Shown here one piece after another: positions 16,626 to 24,259 of a DNA stretch of 41,634 nt. The stretch covers positions 1-41,634 of the forward strand of contig JABLXD010000016.1 of NCBI GenBank assembly GCA_013178285.1. The letters are read 5' to 3'. Each line of letters begins with the position of its first letter. The first letter of the stretch is position 1. A program made the translations under genes and the position numbers. Source of the stretch: Methanofastidiosum sp. Its GTDB lineage: Archaea; Methanobacteriota_B; Thermococci; Methanofastidiosales; Methanofastidiosaceae. The notes below the pieces were generated by a model. The model was not told the DNA's origin and did no database searches. It saw nothing but the letters and a program-made list of their open reading frames with translations.

Positions 16626-17804
16626 TTATTTCTCCTCCTCATTTATTTTACCCAAGGGGCTAATTTTTCTAAGCTCATTCACGACTTCTGAGATATTTTC
16701 AACGATTGAATTAACATCTTCCATGGTATTATATCTTCCAAATGTGAATCGGACCGAACCGTGTGCTCTCTCATGATCACCGCCAATGCCCATTATAACA
16801 TGACTTGCTTCAAGAGATTTACTGAAACATGCAGACCCAGTGCTAACTGAAAATCCTCTCATGTCCAAGTGAAGTGTAATGGATTCACCTTCAACATAAT
16901 GAAATGTAACATTCACATTTTGAGGTATCCTCTTTTCTTTATGTCCATTGAGAGTTGTATCTGGTATTTCTGACAAAACTCTCTTAATAAGATGATTTCG
17001 CATCTCCCCTATTTTTTTATTTTCTTCAGGAGTTACTAACTCTATGGACTTAGCAAATCCAACTGCTCCCGGGATGTTTTCAAGTCCCGCACGTTTATTG
17101 AACTCTTGGAACCCTCCATCCATCCACTTTGATATTTGAGTATTCTTACGAATAAATAGGGCCCCTGTCTCTTTTGGCCCATGTATAGTATGGGCAGACA
17201 AAGTGACCAAATCAATAGGAATTTTTTTTAAATCAATTGGGACTCTTGTGAATGTATGGGTTGCATCGGTGTGGAAAAGCACGCCTTTATTCTTGCATAT
17301 CTCTGATATTTTAGAGATATCTTGCATAGTTCCAATCTCTTGATTTGCATGTTGAATTGAAACAAGTATTGTATCTTTCCTTATCGAGCTCTCAAGTTGG
17401 TCAAGATTTATTAATCCATACTGGTCAACATCAAGATAAGTTACTTCAAATCCTTGCCTTTCAAGACTTTTTGCACTGTTTAGAACGGGGAAATCTTCAA
17501 TTTTGGATACGATTATATGTTTCCCTTTTTTTTCTTTGAGTGACATTGCAACTCCTTTAAGTGCCATATTACTTGATTCAGTGCTGCCTGAAGTAAAGAC
17601 GATTTCTTCAAAATCTGCACCAATGTAATTAGCTATATATCCCCGAGCTTCGTCTAGAGCTTCTCTTGCTTCAATCCCTAAAGAATAACCAAATTCTGAA
17701 GTTGCGACTGCATATACATCAAAATAATATTTTTTCATAGCTTCAAGAACTCTTTCATCAAGTCTTGTGGAGGCAGCGTTGTCCAAATAAACATTTTTTT
17801 CCAT
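16626..17804 (-). CDS. IscS/NifS-like protein lacking the PLP lysine
   Basis: The 392 residues follow cysteine desulfurase end to end: YLDNAASTRLDERVLEAMKK, FTSGSTESSN, FHTDA (Asp180), GESITLHLDMRGFSVSTGSAC and FTFGRYNT. The mobile-loop cysteine is kept (C326). PLP contacts are lost: the Schiff-base Lys206 is Thr (SAHTIHGPK), His104 is Asp (IEDFPVL), Asn155 is Gln (HANQEIG) and Gln183 is His (DATHTF), in E. coli IscS numbering. Bases 17161-17220 confirm ACT for the Thr. An Archaeoglobus IscS lacking this Lys is known and still complexes with IscU. I infer a structural partner or persulfide carrier for the adjacent IscU, using sulfide as source. Calling it an active desulfurase would be wrong. 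Confidence 0.88.
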   Translation of the reverse strand: MEKNVYLDNAASTRLDERVLEAMKKYYFDVYAVATSEFGYSLGIEAREALDEARGYIANYIGADFEEIVFTSGSTESSNMALKGVAMSLKEKKGKHIIVSKIEDFPVLNSAKSLERQGFEVTYLDVDQYGLINLDQLESSIRKDTILVSIQHANQEIGTMQDISKISEICKNKGVLFHTDATHTFTRVPIDLKKIPIDLVTLSAHTIHGPKETGALFIRKNTQISKWMDGGFQEFNKRAGLENIPGAVGFAKSIELVTPEENKKIGEMRNHLIKRVLSEIPDTTLNGHKEKRIPQNVNVTFHYVEGESITLHLDMRGFSVSTGSACFSKSLEASHVIMGIGGDHERAHGSVRFTFGRYNTMEDVNSIVENISEVVNELRKISPLGKINEEEK

Positions 17805-17816
17805 TATAACACCACA

Positions 17817-18272
17817 CTAAATGAATAGTGTCATTCTTGACTCCATTGCTTCTTTGATGTAAGTTCCGACTGAACAATAATCACTAATTAGGTCTTGCCT
17901 TAAGTCTTCAGGGTTTACTCCCATTACTTCCATAGTCATGTCGCATGCCAAGATTTTGCCCCCAAGTTCTTTGAAATCTGTAATCATTTTTTCAAGAGAA
18001 GCAACATTTGCTTTTTCCATTCTTTTTTTAATAATCATTTTTCCTAGACCTAGCATGTTCATCTTTGAGAGTGGGCCCTTGTCAAGTGCACCTTTTTTCA
18101 ATCTCTGAAGTCCAAAAAAAGTGAAATATAACGATACTTCCATGCCCATTGATAAAGCTCCGTTTCCAATTATTAAAGCACTATAAATTTTGTCCATGTC
18201 TCCGCTATGAACAATTATTGTGGCTTTATTAAGATGTGAGTGATTTACTCCTTGCATATCTTTATTTTCCAA
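17817..18272 (-). CDS. DsrE-family sulfurtransferase-like protein
   Basis: The 151-residue protein belongs to the DsrE/DsrF/TusD group (COG2210-like): TIIVHSGDMDKIYSALIIGNG (as TIIVHSGDMD and YSALIIGNG), GMEVSLYFTFFGLQRLKKG, a loop with LGLGKMIIKKRMEKANV and LACDMTMEVMGV, whose Cys is the likely persulfide site. A second Cys lies in SDYCSVG. It overlaps tusA by 28 bases. The TTG at 18272 is supported by GGAGG seven bases upstream; ATG 18257 is the alternative. Together with TusA it would relay persulfide sulfur. The next gene downstream is the IscS-like gene, 12 bases away, so the block is likely one transcript. Confidence 0.88.
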   Translation of the reverse strand: MENKDMQGVNHSHLNKATIIVHSGDMDKIYSALIIGNGALSMGMEVSLYFTFFGLQRLKKGALDKGPLSKMNMLGLGKMIIKKRMEKANVASLEKMITDFKELGGKILACDMTMEVMGVNPEDLRQDLISDYCSVGTYIKEAMESRMTLFI

Positions 18273-18469
18273 GTATTGCCCTCCTCTTCAATTGATACAA
18301 TCTTATACCCCAAAGCCTTTACTGCCATAGGTATCTCTTTCTTAGAAGCGGTATGTGTTCCCTCGATCTCAACAATATCCCCAATGGCTGCTTTACGCAA
18401 AGCTTTTCTGCACTCAACTAAGGGTACAGGACAAGTTTGACCTTTTACATCAACTTTTATTTCAGACAT
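18245..18469 (-). CDS. tusA: TusA/SirA sulfur carrier protein
   Basis: The 74 residues are a complete TusA: VDVKGQTCPVPLVECRKAL has the family CPxP motif with the persulfide-carrying Cys, followed by GDIVEIEGTH and AVKALGYKIVSIEEEG. TusA carries sulfur as a persulfide between donors and acceptors. GGAGGTAATTC precedes the ATG, and a TATA-like AATATAAT is about 45 bases upstream. Its 3' end overlaps the dsrE-like gene. It appears to be the first gene of the tusA-dsrE-iscS-iscU run. Confidence 0.94.
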   Translation of the reverse strand: MSEIKVDVKGQTCPVPLVECRKALRKAAIGDIVEIEGTHTASKKEIPMAVKALGYKIVSIEEEGNTWKIKICKE

Positions 18470-18659
18470 GAATTACCTCCAAAGTATAAGTAATCTCTAA
18501 TAGTACTATTCATTATATTGAACTTTTTAATAATAAAAAAGTAACGGCATTAAATAATATACATAAAAATTTTTATTACTTTTAAAAAAATATAGAATAT
18601 AACTATAAAGGATATTCAATATGAGGTAATGATAGAAGGCATATTATTATAGTAAGAAA

Positions 18660-20438
18660 TTACCTAATAATTGCTTCTACAGGACAAATATATGCACATA
18701 GTCCGCATCCAGTACATACTGAGGGATTAATGCTTGAGTGGCCATCTTTAAATTCTAATGCAGGGCATCCTGATAGTTTTATACATGCTTTGCATGCACG
18801 ACACATAGAGACTTCAACCCTATAAATCGGCCTCTTTTCAATCCCTTTTAGAAGAACACATGGCCCACGAGACACAATCACATATACCTGTTCACTTTGA
18901 AGCCCTCTTTTTAGAGCTTCTTCAATACTTTTAACGTCGGTTGCATCAACAACCTCAACTGGAATGTCCATGCCTGCTATCAACTTTTCTATAGATACAG
19001 ATCCTGCAGGTTCACCCATGGCAGTTAACTGTGTTCCGGGATGGGGCTGGTGGCCAGTCATGGCAGTAGTTAAGTTATCAAGAATTACAGCCACTATCTT
19101 TGAATTATTATATTTAGCATTGATTAAGGGAGGTATACCTGCGTGGAAAAATGTTGAATCCCCTAGAGTTGCAACTATTGGTTCTTTAGTTGATTTTGCA
19201 AATCCACATGCGACCCCAAAACTTGCGCCCATTGAAATACACGTGTCAACTGTTTGGAGAGGTCTTGAGAATCCTAGCGTATAACAGCCGATATCGGAAG
19301 GGAATATAGCTTTGCCTCTAGTTACTTTCTTTATTGCATAAAATGTCGATCTATGTGGACAGCCTGCACATAACAGCGGAGCCCTATTTGGAACAATAAT
19401 ATTTTTAGATTGTTCTTTTGGAAAGTCAATCCTAAAGAATTTGGATAATATTTCAGTTACAAGATCGGTTGAAAACTCACCAGTTCTTGGAAATATAGTT
19501 TTACCGTATAGCTTCAAATTTAATTGATTTTCAGAGATTAAAATTTTTACATCATTTTCAATTACTGGTTCAAGTTCTTCGATAATTACTACTTTCTCTA
19601 AATCTTTAATGAATGACAAAACTTTATTTCTTGCTAGGGGGTGGGAAATCCCAACTTTTAATATAGGTAGTTTAATACCCAATATCTGAAGTGACTCCAT
19701 CAAATAATTGAAAGATGCCCCTATAACAATGACTCCGACCTTTCCTTCTCCTGGAATGGTATAGTTTAGGTTAGAATCTTCAACGAATTCTCTTATTTTT
19801 TCTATTTTATCTAGAAGTTTTTTGTGTTGTATTCTTGCATGTGACGGGACAGCTACATACCTTGTGATATCTTTTGTGAATTTTCCTTCTCGCTTTTGGA
19901 TATTAATTTCCCCTAACTCGACGTCACCCCTACCATGGCATACTCTAGTAGTCGGCCTTAAAATTACAGGTGTAGAAAATAATTCGGATAAATCATATGC
20001 GAAGAGTATCATGTCCCTTGACTCTTGAGGAGAAGATGGATCCAAACAAGGCACATTTGCAAATCTTGCAAATATTCTGTTATCTTGTTCATTTTGAGAA
20101 GAATGACAATCGGGTTCGTCAGCAGAAACAATAACTAATCCTCCATCAACTCCCGTATAAGCTAAAGTCATCAATGAATCAGAAGCAACATTTACTCCAA
20201 CATGCTTCATTGTAACAAGGGCTCTTTTTCCTGCCCATGATGCACCTATGCCCACTTCAAGGGCAACTTTTTCATTAGTAGAAAATTCAACGTAAGCACC
20301 ATACTGCTTGGCAAATCGTGCAGCAGTTTCTGGAATTTCTGTAGAAGGAGTACCAGGATAAGCTGCAATAATTTCAACACCGGCTTCAAAAGCACCTAAG
20401 GCAATAGCTTCATTGCCCATTAAAAGTTCTCTTTTCAT
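18660..20438 (-). CDS. iorA: indolepyruvate:ferredoxin oxidoreductase alpha subunit
   Basis: IorA, with IorB, oxidatively decarboxylates aryl pyruvates to aryl-acetyl-CoA using TPP and ferredoxin. The 592-residue chain has the pyrimidine-binding domain (MGNEAIALGAFEAGVEIIAA, then YPGTPSTE), a C-terminal TPP domain (CAGCPHRSTFYAI, GDSTFFHAG with LDNLTTAMTGHQ) and a ferredoxin tail. The tail holds CRACKACIKLSGCPA and CTGCGLCAYICPVEAI, two cluster sites with the first unusually spaced, as in the family. The gene lies alone, with no iorB on either side, unlike the common iorAB pair. It follows osmC-like and precedes tusA on the same strand, but gaps of 96 and 190 bases suggest separate transcription. 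Confidence 0.93.
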   Translation of the reverse strand: MKRELLMGNEAIALGAFEAGVEIIAAYPGTPSTEIPETAARFAKQYGAYVEFSTNEKVALEVGIGASWAGKRALVTMKHVGVNVASDSLMTLAYTGVDGGLVIVSADEPDCHSSQNEQDNRIFARFANVPCLDPSSPQESRDMILFAYDLSELFSTPVILRPTTRVCHGRGDVELGEINIQKREGKFTKDITRYVAVPSHARIQHKKLLDKIEKIREFVEDSNLNYTIPGEGKVGVIVIGASFNYLMESLQILGIKLPILKVGISHPLARNKVLSFIKDLEKVVIIEELEPVIENDVKILISENQLNLKLYGKTIFPRTGEFSTDLVTEILSKFFRIDFPKEQSKNIIVPNRAPLLCAGCPHRSTFYAIKKVTRGKAIFPSDIGCYTLGFSRPLQTVDTCISMGASFGVACGFAKSTKEPIVATLGDSTFFHAGIPPLINAKYNNSKIVAVILDNLTTAMTGHQPHPGTQLTAMGEPAGSVSIEKLIAGMDIPVEVVDATDVKSIEEALKRGLQSEQVYVIVSRGPCVLLKGIEKRPIYRVEVSMCRACKACIKLSGCPALEFKDGHSSINPSVCTGCGLCAYICPVEAIIR

Positions 20439-20534
20439 GATTTATCAAAGATAGAGTCTTTTAAAAAACTTATTATTACCATTGAATACCCTAATACAAG
20501 AATAATTAATCAAAATAAAGGAAATATGGGAAAA

Positions 20535-20957
20535 TTACTCCATCTTAATGTCCCAAGTCAATTCTGCTGTTAATCCTAGAATAACAGTTATAGGGCAAAA
20601 TTTTGTCATTACTTCTTTTATTATTTCTTCAACTAACTCTTTTTCAAGTTTTCCTTTTATTTTTATATTTGCATGAATTTTTTCAAATATTCGGGGATAG
20701 ATATCTTTTCTAGTTCCTTCAACTACTACATTAAAATACGTATAATCCTTTTGCATTTGTCTCAATAAAATTTGAGTATTGACAGCTATACATGCACCAG
20801 CTGTAGCGAGTAATCCTTCTAAAGGAATGGGATGATTTCCACTGCCCCCAAAAGCTTTTGAAGCTGCAAAAGGGATTTCATGCCCGACGCTATCTACCCC
20901 TAAATATTCCATATCTTTTTGCCAACTTACAGTTGCCCTTAATATATCTTTAGCCAT
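20535..20957 (-). CDS. OsmC-family peroxiredoxin-like protein
   Basis: The 140-residue protein fits the OsmC/Ohr superfamily of thiol-dependent peroxide reductases: RATVSWQKDMEYLG, PLEGLLATAGACIAVNT with the first Cys at the start of a central helix, and MTKFCPITVILGLTAE with the second. Both redox cysteines are therefore present. The strand RIFEKIHANIKIKGKLEKE is typical. ATG 20957 is chosen because GGGTGA lies directly before it; GTG 20966 overlaps that site. The gene has its own TATA-like TTTAAATATAATTA about 30 bases upstream. Its position beside sulfur-relay genes fits a thiol-redox role. Confidence 0.87.
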   Translation of the reverse strand: MAKDILRATVSWQKDMEYLGVDSVGHEIPFAASKAFGGSGNHPIPLEGLLATAGACIAVNTQILLRQMQKDYTYFNVVVEGTRKDIYPRIFEKIHANIKIKGKLEKELVEEIIKEVMTKFCPITVILGLTAELTWDIKME

Positions 20958-21073
20958 ATTATTCACCCAATAATAATTACTTTAATTATATTTAAACATA
21001 TTGAAAGGTAGGATCTAAAGAGTAGCTTATACATTACTCTATCCCACATTTACATATTTTATTAATAAATGAA

Positions 21074-21433
21074 TTACAATATTTCTCTGTCTTTAGGCCA
21101 AAATATTATCTTATTTTCTTCAATGCGTTCTTCTATTTCATAATCGCAAAGCTTTCTAATATATTCTAAATCATTTACTTTTATTCTATTTTGAGATGTT
21201 ATCATTATAGAGATATTATCCTTTAATGAGTTGGATATATCTTCCCATGTAACGTTCTCCATTTTGGCTTTAATTTTTAACTCTTCTGAAACTTCAAAGT
21301 TTTCATTTGAGAGGCTTTGTGGAAATTCTATTTTTTCGAGTTTTACACCTTTAACGGGTAAGGATAAAATGTATTTCAATGTATCGACAAAATATTTAGG
21401 TTCAATTTCATTAATAATGATTTTTGTTTTCAT
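21074..21433 (-). CDS. hypothetical protein, 119 aa
   Basis: I do not recognise this protein. It starts MKTKIIINEIEPKYFVDTLKYI, is rich in Lys, Glu and Ile, and has no signal peptide, membrane segment or cysteine cluster. It alternates predicted helices and strands and ends WPKDREIL. ATG 21433 is preferred over TTG 21442. No ribosome site is visible, while a TATA-like ATAAAATATATAAATGG (about 21455-21475) lies ~30 bases upstream, so a nearly leaderless transcript is likely. It is bordered by osmC-like (116-base gap, same strand) and a divergent ubiA gene, with no shared operon. Confidence 0.6.
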   Translation of the reverse strand: MKTKIIINEIEPKYFVDTLKYILSLPVKGVKLEKIEFPQSLSNENFEVSEELKIKAKMENVTWEDISNSLKDNISIMITSQNRIKVNDLEYIRKLCDYEIEERIEENKIIFWPKDREIL

Positions 21434-21613
21434 ATGTATCAAATAATAGAATTCCTTCCCATTTATATATTTTATATTCGTCTTATGAATATTATCTACT
21501 TAGGCGGCTAAATTAGAAAAAAATTATTTATGTCGATCTTTTTTCTTCCCCACATGTAAATTTTATAATTAATTTGTTTTAATTAAAGTTTATTATTTTT
21601 AATTTCCGTAAAA

Positions 21614-21623
21614 ATTAAATATA
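21614..21623 (+). promoter_or_regulatory. TATA box of the first UbiA gene (leaderless)
   Basis: ATTAAATATA is centred ~25 bases before the ATG at 21643, with A/T-rich BRE-like GTAAAA just upstream. No ribosome site precedes the ATG, so transcription probably starts at or near the start codon. Confidence 0.45.
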
Positions 21624-21642
21624 TCAAGTTTTTATTTTATAC

Positions 21643-22572
21643 ATGAAGTCATTTTCTATCCAAAATAAAATAATTAATATCCTAAAACTTGGCAGATTCT
21701 TTTTTGTGTTTGGGGGGTTGTTCCTTTTCTTGGTAGGGGCATTATTTGCAGTCTTAATGGGGGCAGAATTAAATTTTGGGAAGTTAATTTTTGGTTATTT
21801 CATACTATTCTTGGGCCATTTATCGGTATCGTACAGTAATGACTATTTTGATTTTGAAGCTGATAAATTTGGTGAAAAAACAAGTGTAAGTGGAGGTAGC
21901 GGAATATTACAGAGCGACCCGTCACTTAGAAAAGTTTCCAAATGGATGGCGATATCATTGATCATGATTTCAATTATTCTTGGGTTTATCTTTACACTTT
22001 ATTACAAGTATTCATTGGTCTTTTTGGGATACGTAATTTTTGGAAATCTTCTAGGCTGGTTTTACACAGCGCCCCCATTAAGATTGTCATATCGAGGGCT
22101 TGGGGAAATATCAACTATGTTTGCAATAGGTTTTGTGGTTCCTGGTATGGGTTACTTCGTAATGAGAGGTTTCATAGATACTTCTTACTTGCTGTTCACT
22201 ATCCCCCTTCTAATGTACGGCATTTATTTTATTTTAAGCGTAGAGATACCTGATATGGAAACAGACACTTTAAGTGGAAAGCGGAGTTTTGTAACAAAAA
22301 ATGGAAGGAATTTAAGCCTAAAAATTATATTTTTGGCAGCGTTATTTTCATCAATAACTTACTCAATATTTCATATAATTAATCTGTTTGAGTTAAATAT
22401 AAACTTCCTAATAATATTTGTGCTATCTTGGATACCACTCTTATTTAGTTTAATGGGATTGAACAATGATTCAAAAATAAAATCTGTAAAAATCGCCTTC
22501 AAAAACTTAAACGGATTAATACTTTTTGCATTTTTAACAAATATTTATTTTTTAATTAAAATAATATTTTAA
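21643..22572 (+). CDS. UbiA-family prenyltransferase
   Basis: The 309-residue membrane protein has 8-9 predicted helices and both Asp-rich metal motifs of intramembrane prenyltransferases: NDYFDFEAD (about residues 66-74) and PDMETDTLSGKRSFV (about 205-219). YTAPPLRLSYRGLGE is a typical MenA-like signature between them. Such enzymes transfer isoprenoid chains to lipid or aromatic acceptors (menaquinone precursors, digeranylgeranyl-glyceryl phosphate, tocopherol-like rings). The acceptor cannot be read here. A second member with the same YT-PPL-LSYRGLGE signature lies at 40460. Its stop overlaps that of the convergent PAS sensor gene by four bases. Confidence 0.9.
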   Translation: MKSFSIQNKIINILKLGRFFFVFGGLFLFLVGALFAVLMGAELNFGKLIFGYFILFLGHLSVSYSNDYFDFEADKFGEKTSVSGGSGILQSDPSLRKVSKWMAISLIMISIILGFIFTLYYKYSLVFLGYVIFGNLLGWFYTAPPLRLSYRGLGEISTMFAIGFVVPGMGYFVMRGFIDTSYLLFTIPLLMYGIYFILSVEIPDMETDTLSGKRSFVTKNGRNLSLKIIFLAALFSSITYSIFHIINLFELNINFLIIFVLSWIPLLFSLMGLNNDSKIKSVKIAFKNLNGLILFAFLTNIYFLIKIIF

Positions 22573-23645
22573 TGGGAAGAACTATCCTTTTCACTTGTAT
22601 AGAGATAACTTATCATTTCACGACTTTGAATAAATTTCTTAAACTCTTCAGACTCGTGCCACCCTTCATCAAGTCTACAATTTATCTCATTTATACAATC
22701 TATTTGTTTTAATAGTTTCTTAGAAATATTTGGATCCTTGATTTTTAATTCGGCTATACCAGTTATTACTGCTAATGGATTTCGTATTTGATCTATCCCT
22801 GTTGCGAAGTACTGAATGTTTTTCTCAATTTGATTTAGAGCCATTTTTAATTCAGTTATATCGCTACCAATGGATAAAACAGACTCAACTTTTCCATCTA
22901 AATTTTTGACAGTTGTATCCGTCCAATAAATCCAAACTCTTTCACCATTTTTTTTAATGTTTTCGTTCAAGGAAGATATAAACTTTTTTTTAGTGGTAAA
23001 TATTTCAGAAATAATATTCCCCATTGATCTGCCCTGGGTATCAAATTCTGGTACAATATTGCCAATTATATTCTTCCCAATGATATCTTTCTCGCTATAT
23101 CCAAAATATTCCAATCCATATTTGTTCATTGAAGAGACATTCCCTTTTTTATCAAATGTCAATATTATTGAATTTGCATTGTCTATAAGGTCTTTATAGT
23201 TCTCTTGACTTATCTTTAAAGCTGCCTCTGCTTTCAGTAAGTTTGGGATTGCCCAATGCATTATTTCAGAAACTATTAACACTATAATCGTTAAAACTAC
23301 TAAAGTCTGGACAGAATTTAGAATAAATGTTTGCTTAGTAAAAATACTGATTCTTGAAGAATCATATATTATAAAAAAACATAAAATATCAGCAAATACT
23401 ATCATAGAATAATAAATACGCCGGGAGTAAAAAGGAGATATAAACAATATAAAAACAACAACAAGAAACATAAATTGAATTGGCAGCCCATAAAGAATTA
23501 TTAAAAATCCGAATAACATTAACAATAGAATAAAGGTTGTATAAAGATAAACAGGATCAAGATTTATATTTGAATAATAAATTTTTTTAAAATATGTTAT
23601 TATTTTACCAAAATAATTAGAAGTATTATTTTTTTCTATATCCAT
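22569..23645 (-). CDS. multi-helix PAS sensor with HisKA-like end but no ATPase domain
   Basis: The 358-residue protein has four or five membrane helices (about residues 34-135), a PAS domain (about 145-268, with ILTFDKKGNVSSMNKYG and SIGSDITELK) and the C-terminal module seen at 14440: NIQYFATGIDQIRNPLAVI, then INEINCRLDEGWHESEE and FKKFI. Here the residue beside Asp in the helix is Gln286 instead of His, so no phosphoacceptor is available at all, and no HATPase domain is present. Both paralogues keep D-x-IRNPLA and LDEGW, so the module must have some other conserved role. ATG 23645 is chosen over TTG 23651. No response regulator gene is near. A PAS ligand is not evident. Confidence 0.78.
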   Translation of the reverse strand: MDIEKNNTSNYFGKIITYFKKIYYSNINLDPVYLYTTFILLLMLFGFLIILYGLPIQFMFLVVVFILFISPFYSRRIYYSMIVFADILCFFIIYDSSRISIFTKQTFILNSVQTLVVLTIIVLIVSEIMHWAIPNLLKAEAALKISQENYKDLIDNANSIILTFDKKGNVSSMNKYGLEYFGYSEKDIIGKNIIGNIVPEFDTQGRSMGNIISEIFTTKKKFISSLNENIKKNGERVWIYWTDTTVKNLDGKVESVLSIGSDITELKMALNQIEKNIQYFATGIDQIRNPLAVITGIAELKIKDPNISKKLLKQIDCINEINCRLDEGWHESEEFKKFIQSREMISYLYTSEKDSSSH

Positions 23646-23708
23646 GGTCAATTAAAATTGTGAAAAGTATTATTTAAGATTTTTGGTGATATGAATAAAA
23701 AAATAAAA

Positions 23709-24113
23709 TTAATTAACTTTAACTTCTTTTGAGAATTCCCATAGCCCGTGGATATTACATAGAGAAACTGCAAATAATGTTCCAGACTTTGCTATTTTTA
23801 GAGATGTTTTTACTTCGTGATTTGTATATACCGGTCCTGTGTTTGGTCCCTGTGTACTTTCTCCGTGTGCATTAAACTCATAGTTTCCAACTTGATATAG
23901 TGCTTTTTCGCCTTCAGGCTGATAGTAAAGCATTATCCACCTGATATGATGTTCAGTGGTATTTGGGTGTGCAATGTCCTTCCCAATAGCAACTTTGACT
24001 TCGAATACCTCATTTGCCTTTACTGAATCTGGGCAATCAATTACAGGCACGTGTTTTTCCTTTTTCCAATCAGCTTCTTGAATTTTATCTCCAATCTTAA
24101 CCATTTTTACCAT
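23709..24113 (-). CDS. sor: superoxide reductase (neelaredoxin type)
   Basis: The 134-residue protein reduces superoxide to peroxide at a non-haem Fe(His)4(Cys) centre. Ligands visible are H21 in KEKHVPVI (with the Glu-Lys pair before it), H49 in AHPNTTEHHI with H55/H56, and C119/H122 in SLCNIHGLWEFSK. The desulforedoxin Fe centre that precedes this fold in class I enzymes is missing. It is instead a separate gene directly upstream, whose TAG stop is followed at once by this ATG, with GGAG in the end of that gene as ribosome site. The two were probably one protein or are translated as a pair. Confidence 0.93.
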   Translation of the reverse strand: MVKMVKIGDKIQEADWKKEKHVPVIDCPDSVKANEVFEVKVAIGKDIAHPNTTEHHIRWIMLYYQPEGEKALYQVGNYEFNAHGESTQGPNTGPVYTNHEVKTSLKIAKSGTLFAVSLCNIHGLWEFSKEVKVN

Positions 24114-24239
24114 CTACTCCTGTAAAACCATTGGTTCGCCACAGCAGATTAATTCTCCCCCGCCTGCTTCCAATACTTCTACAATATTTCCACAAATTTC
24201 ACATTTGTAGATTTCACCAACTTCTTTTACCTGTACCAT
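24114..24239 (-). CDS. desulforedoxin-like protein, 41 aa
   Basis: This short gene starts at ATG 24239, with GGAGGAGATTAAA before it. It encodes [18 protein letters not shown], then [20 protein letters not shown]. Cys ligands are CxxC near residues 13-16 and adjacent CC at 32-33, the pattern of desulforedoxin, a rubredoxin-like FeCys4 domain of ~36 residues. In many superoxide reductases this domain is fused to the N-terminus; here it stands alone and abuts the sor gene. It is likely the electron donor to Sor or a stabilising partner. It is too short for routine gene calling at 60 residues. Confidence 0.9.
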   Translation of the reverse strand: MVQVKEVGEIYKCEICGNIVEVLEAGGGELICCGEPMVLQE

Positions 24240-24259
24240 TTTTAATCTCCTCCTATTAT

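Noticed and set aside
18470-18659. Gene in the 190-base gap between tusA and iorA
   Set aside because: No frame longer than a few codons with a start and ribosome site; only AT-rich promoter-like sequence.
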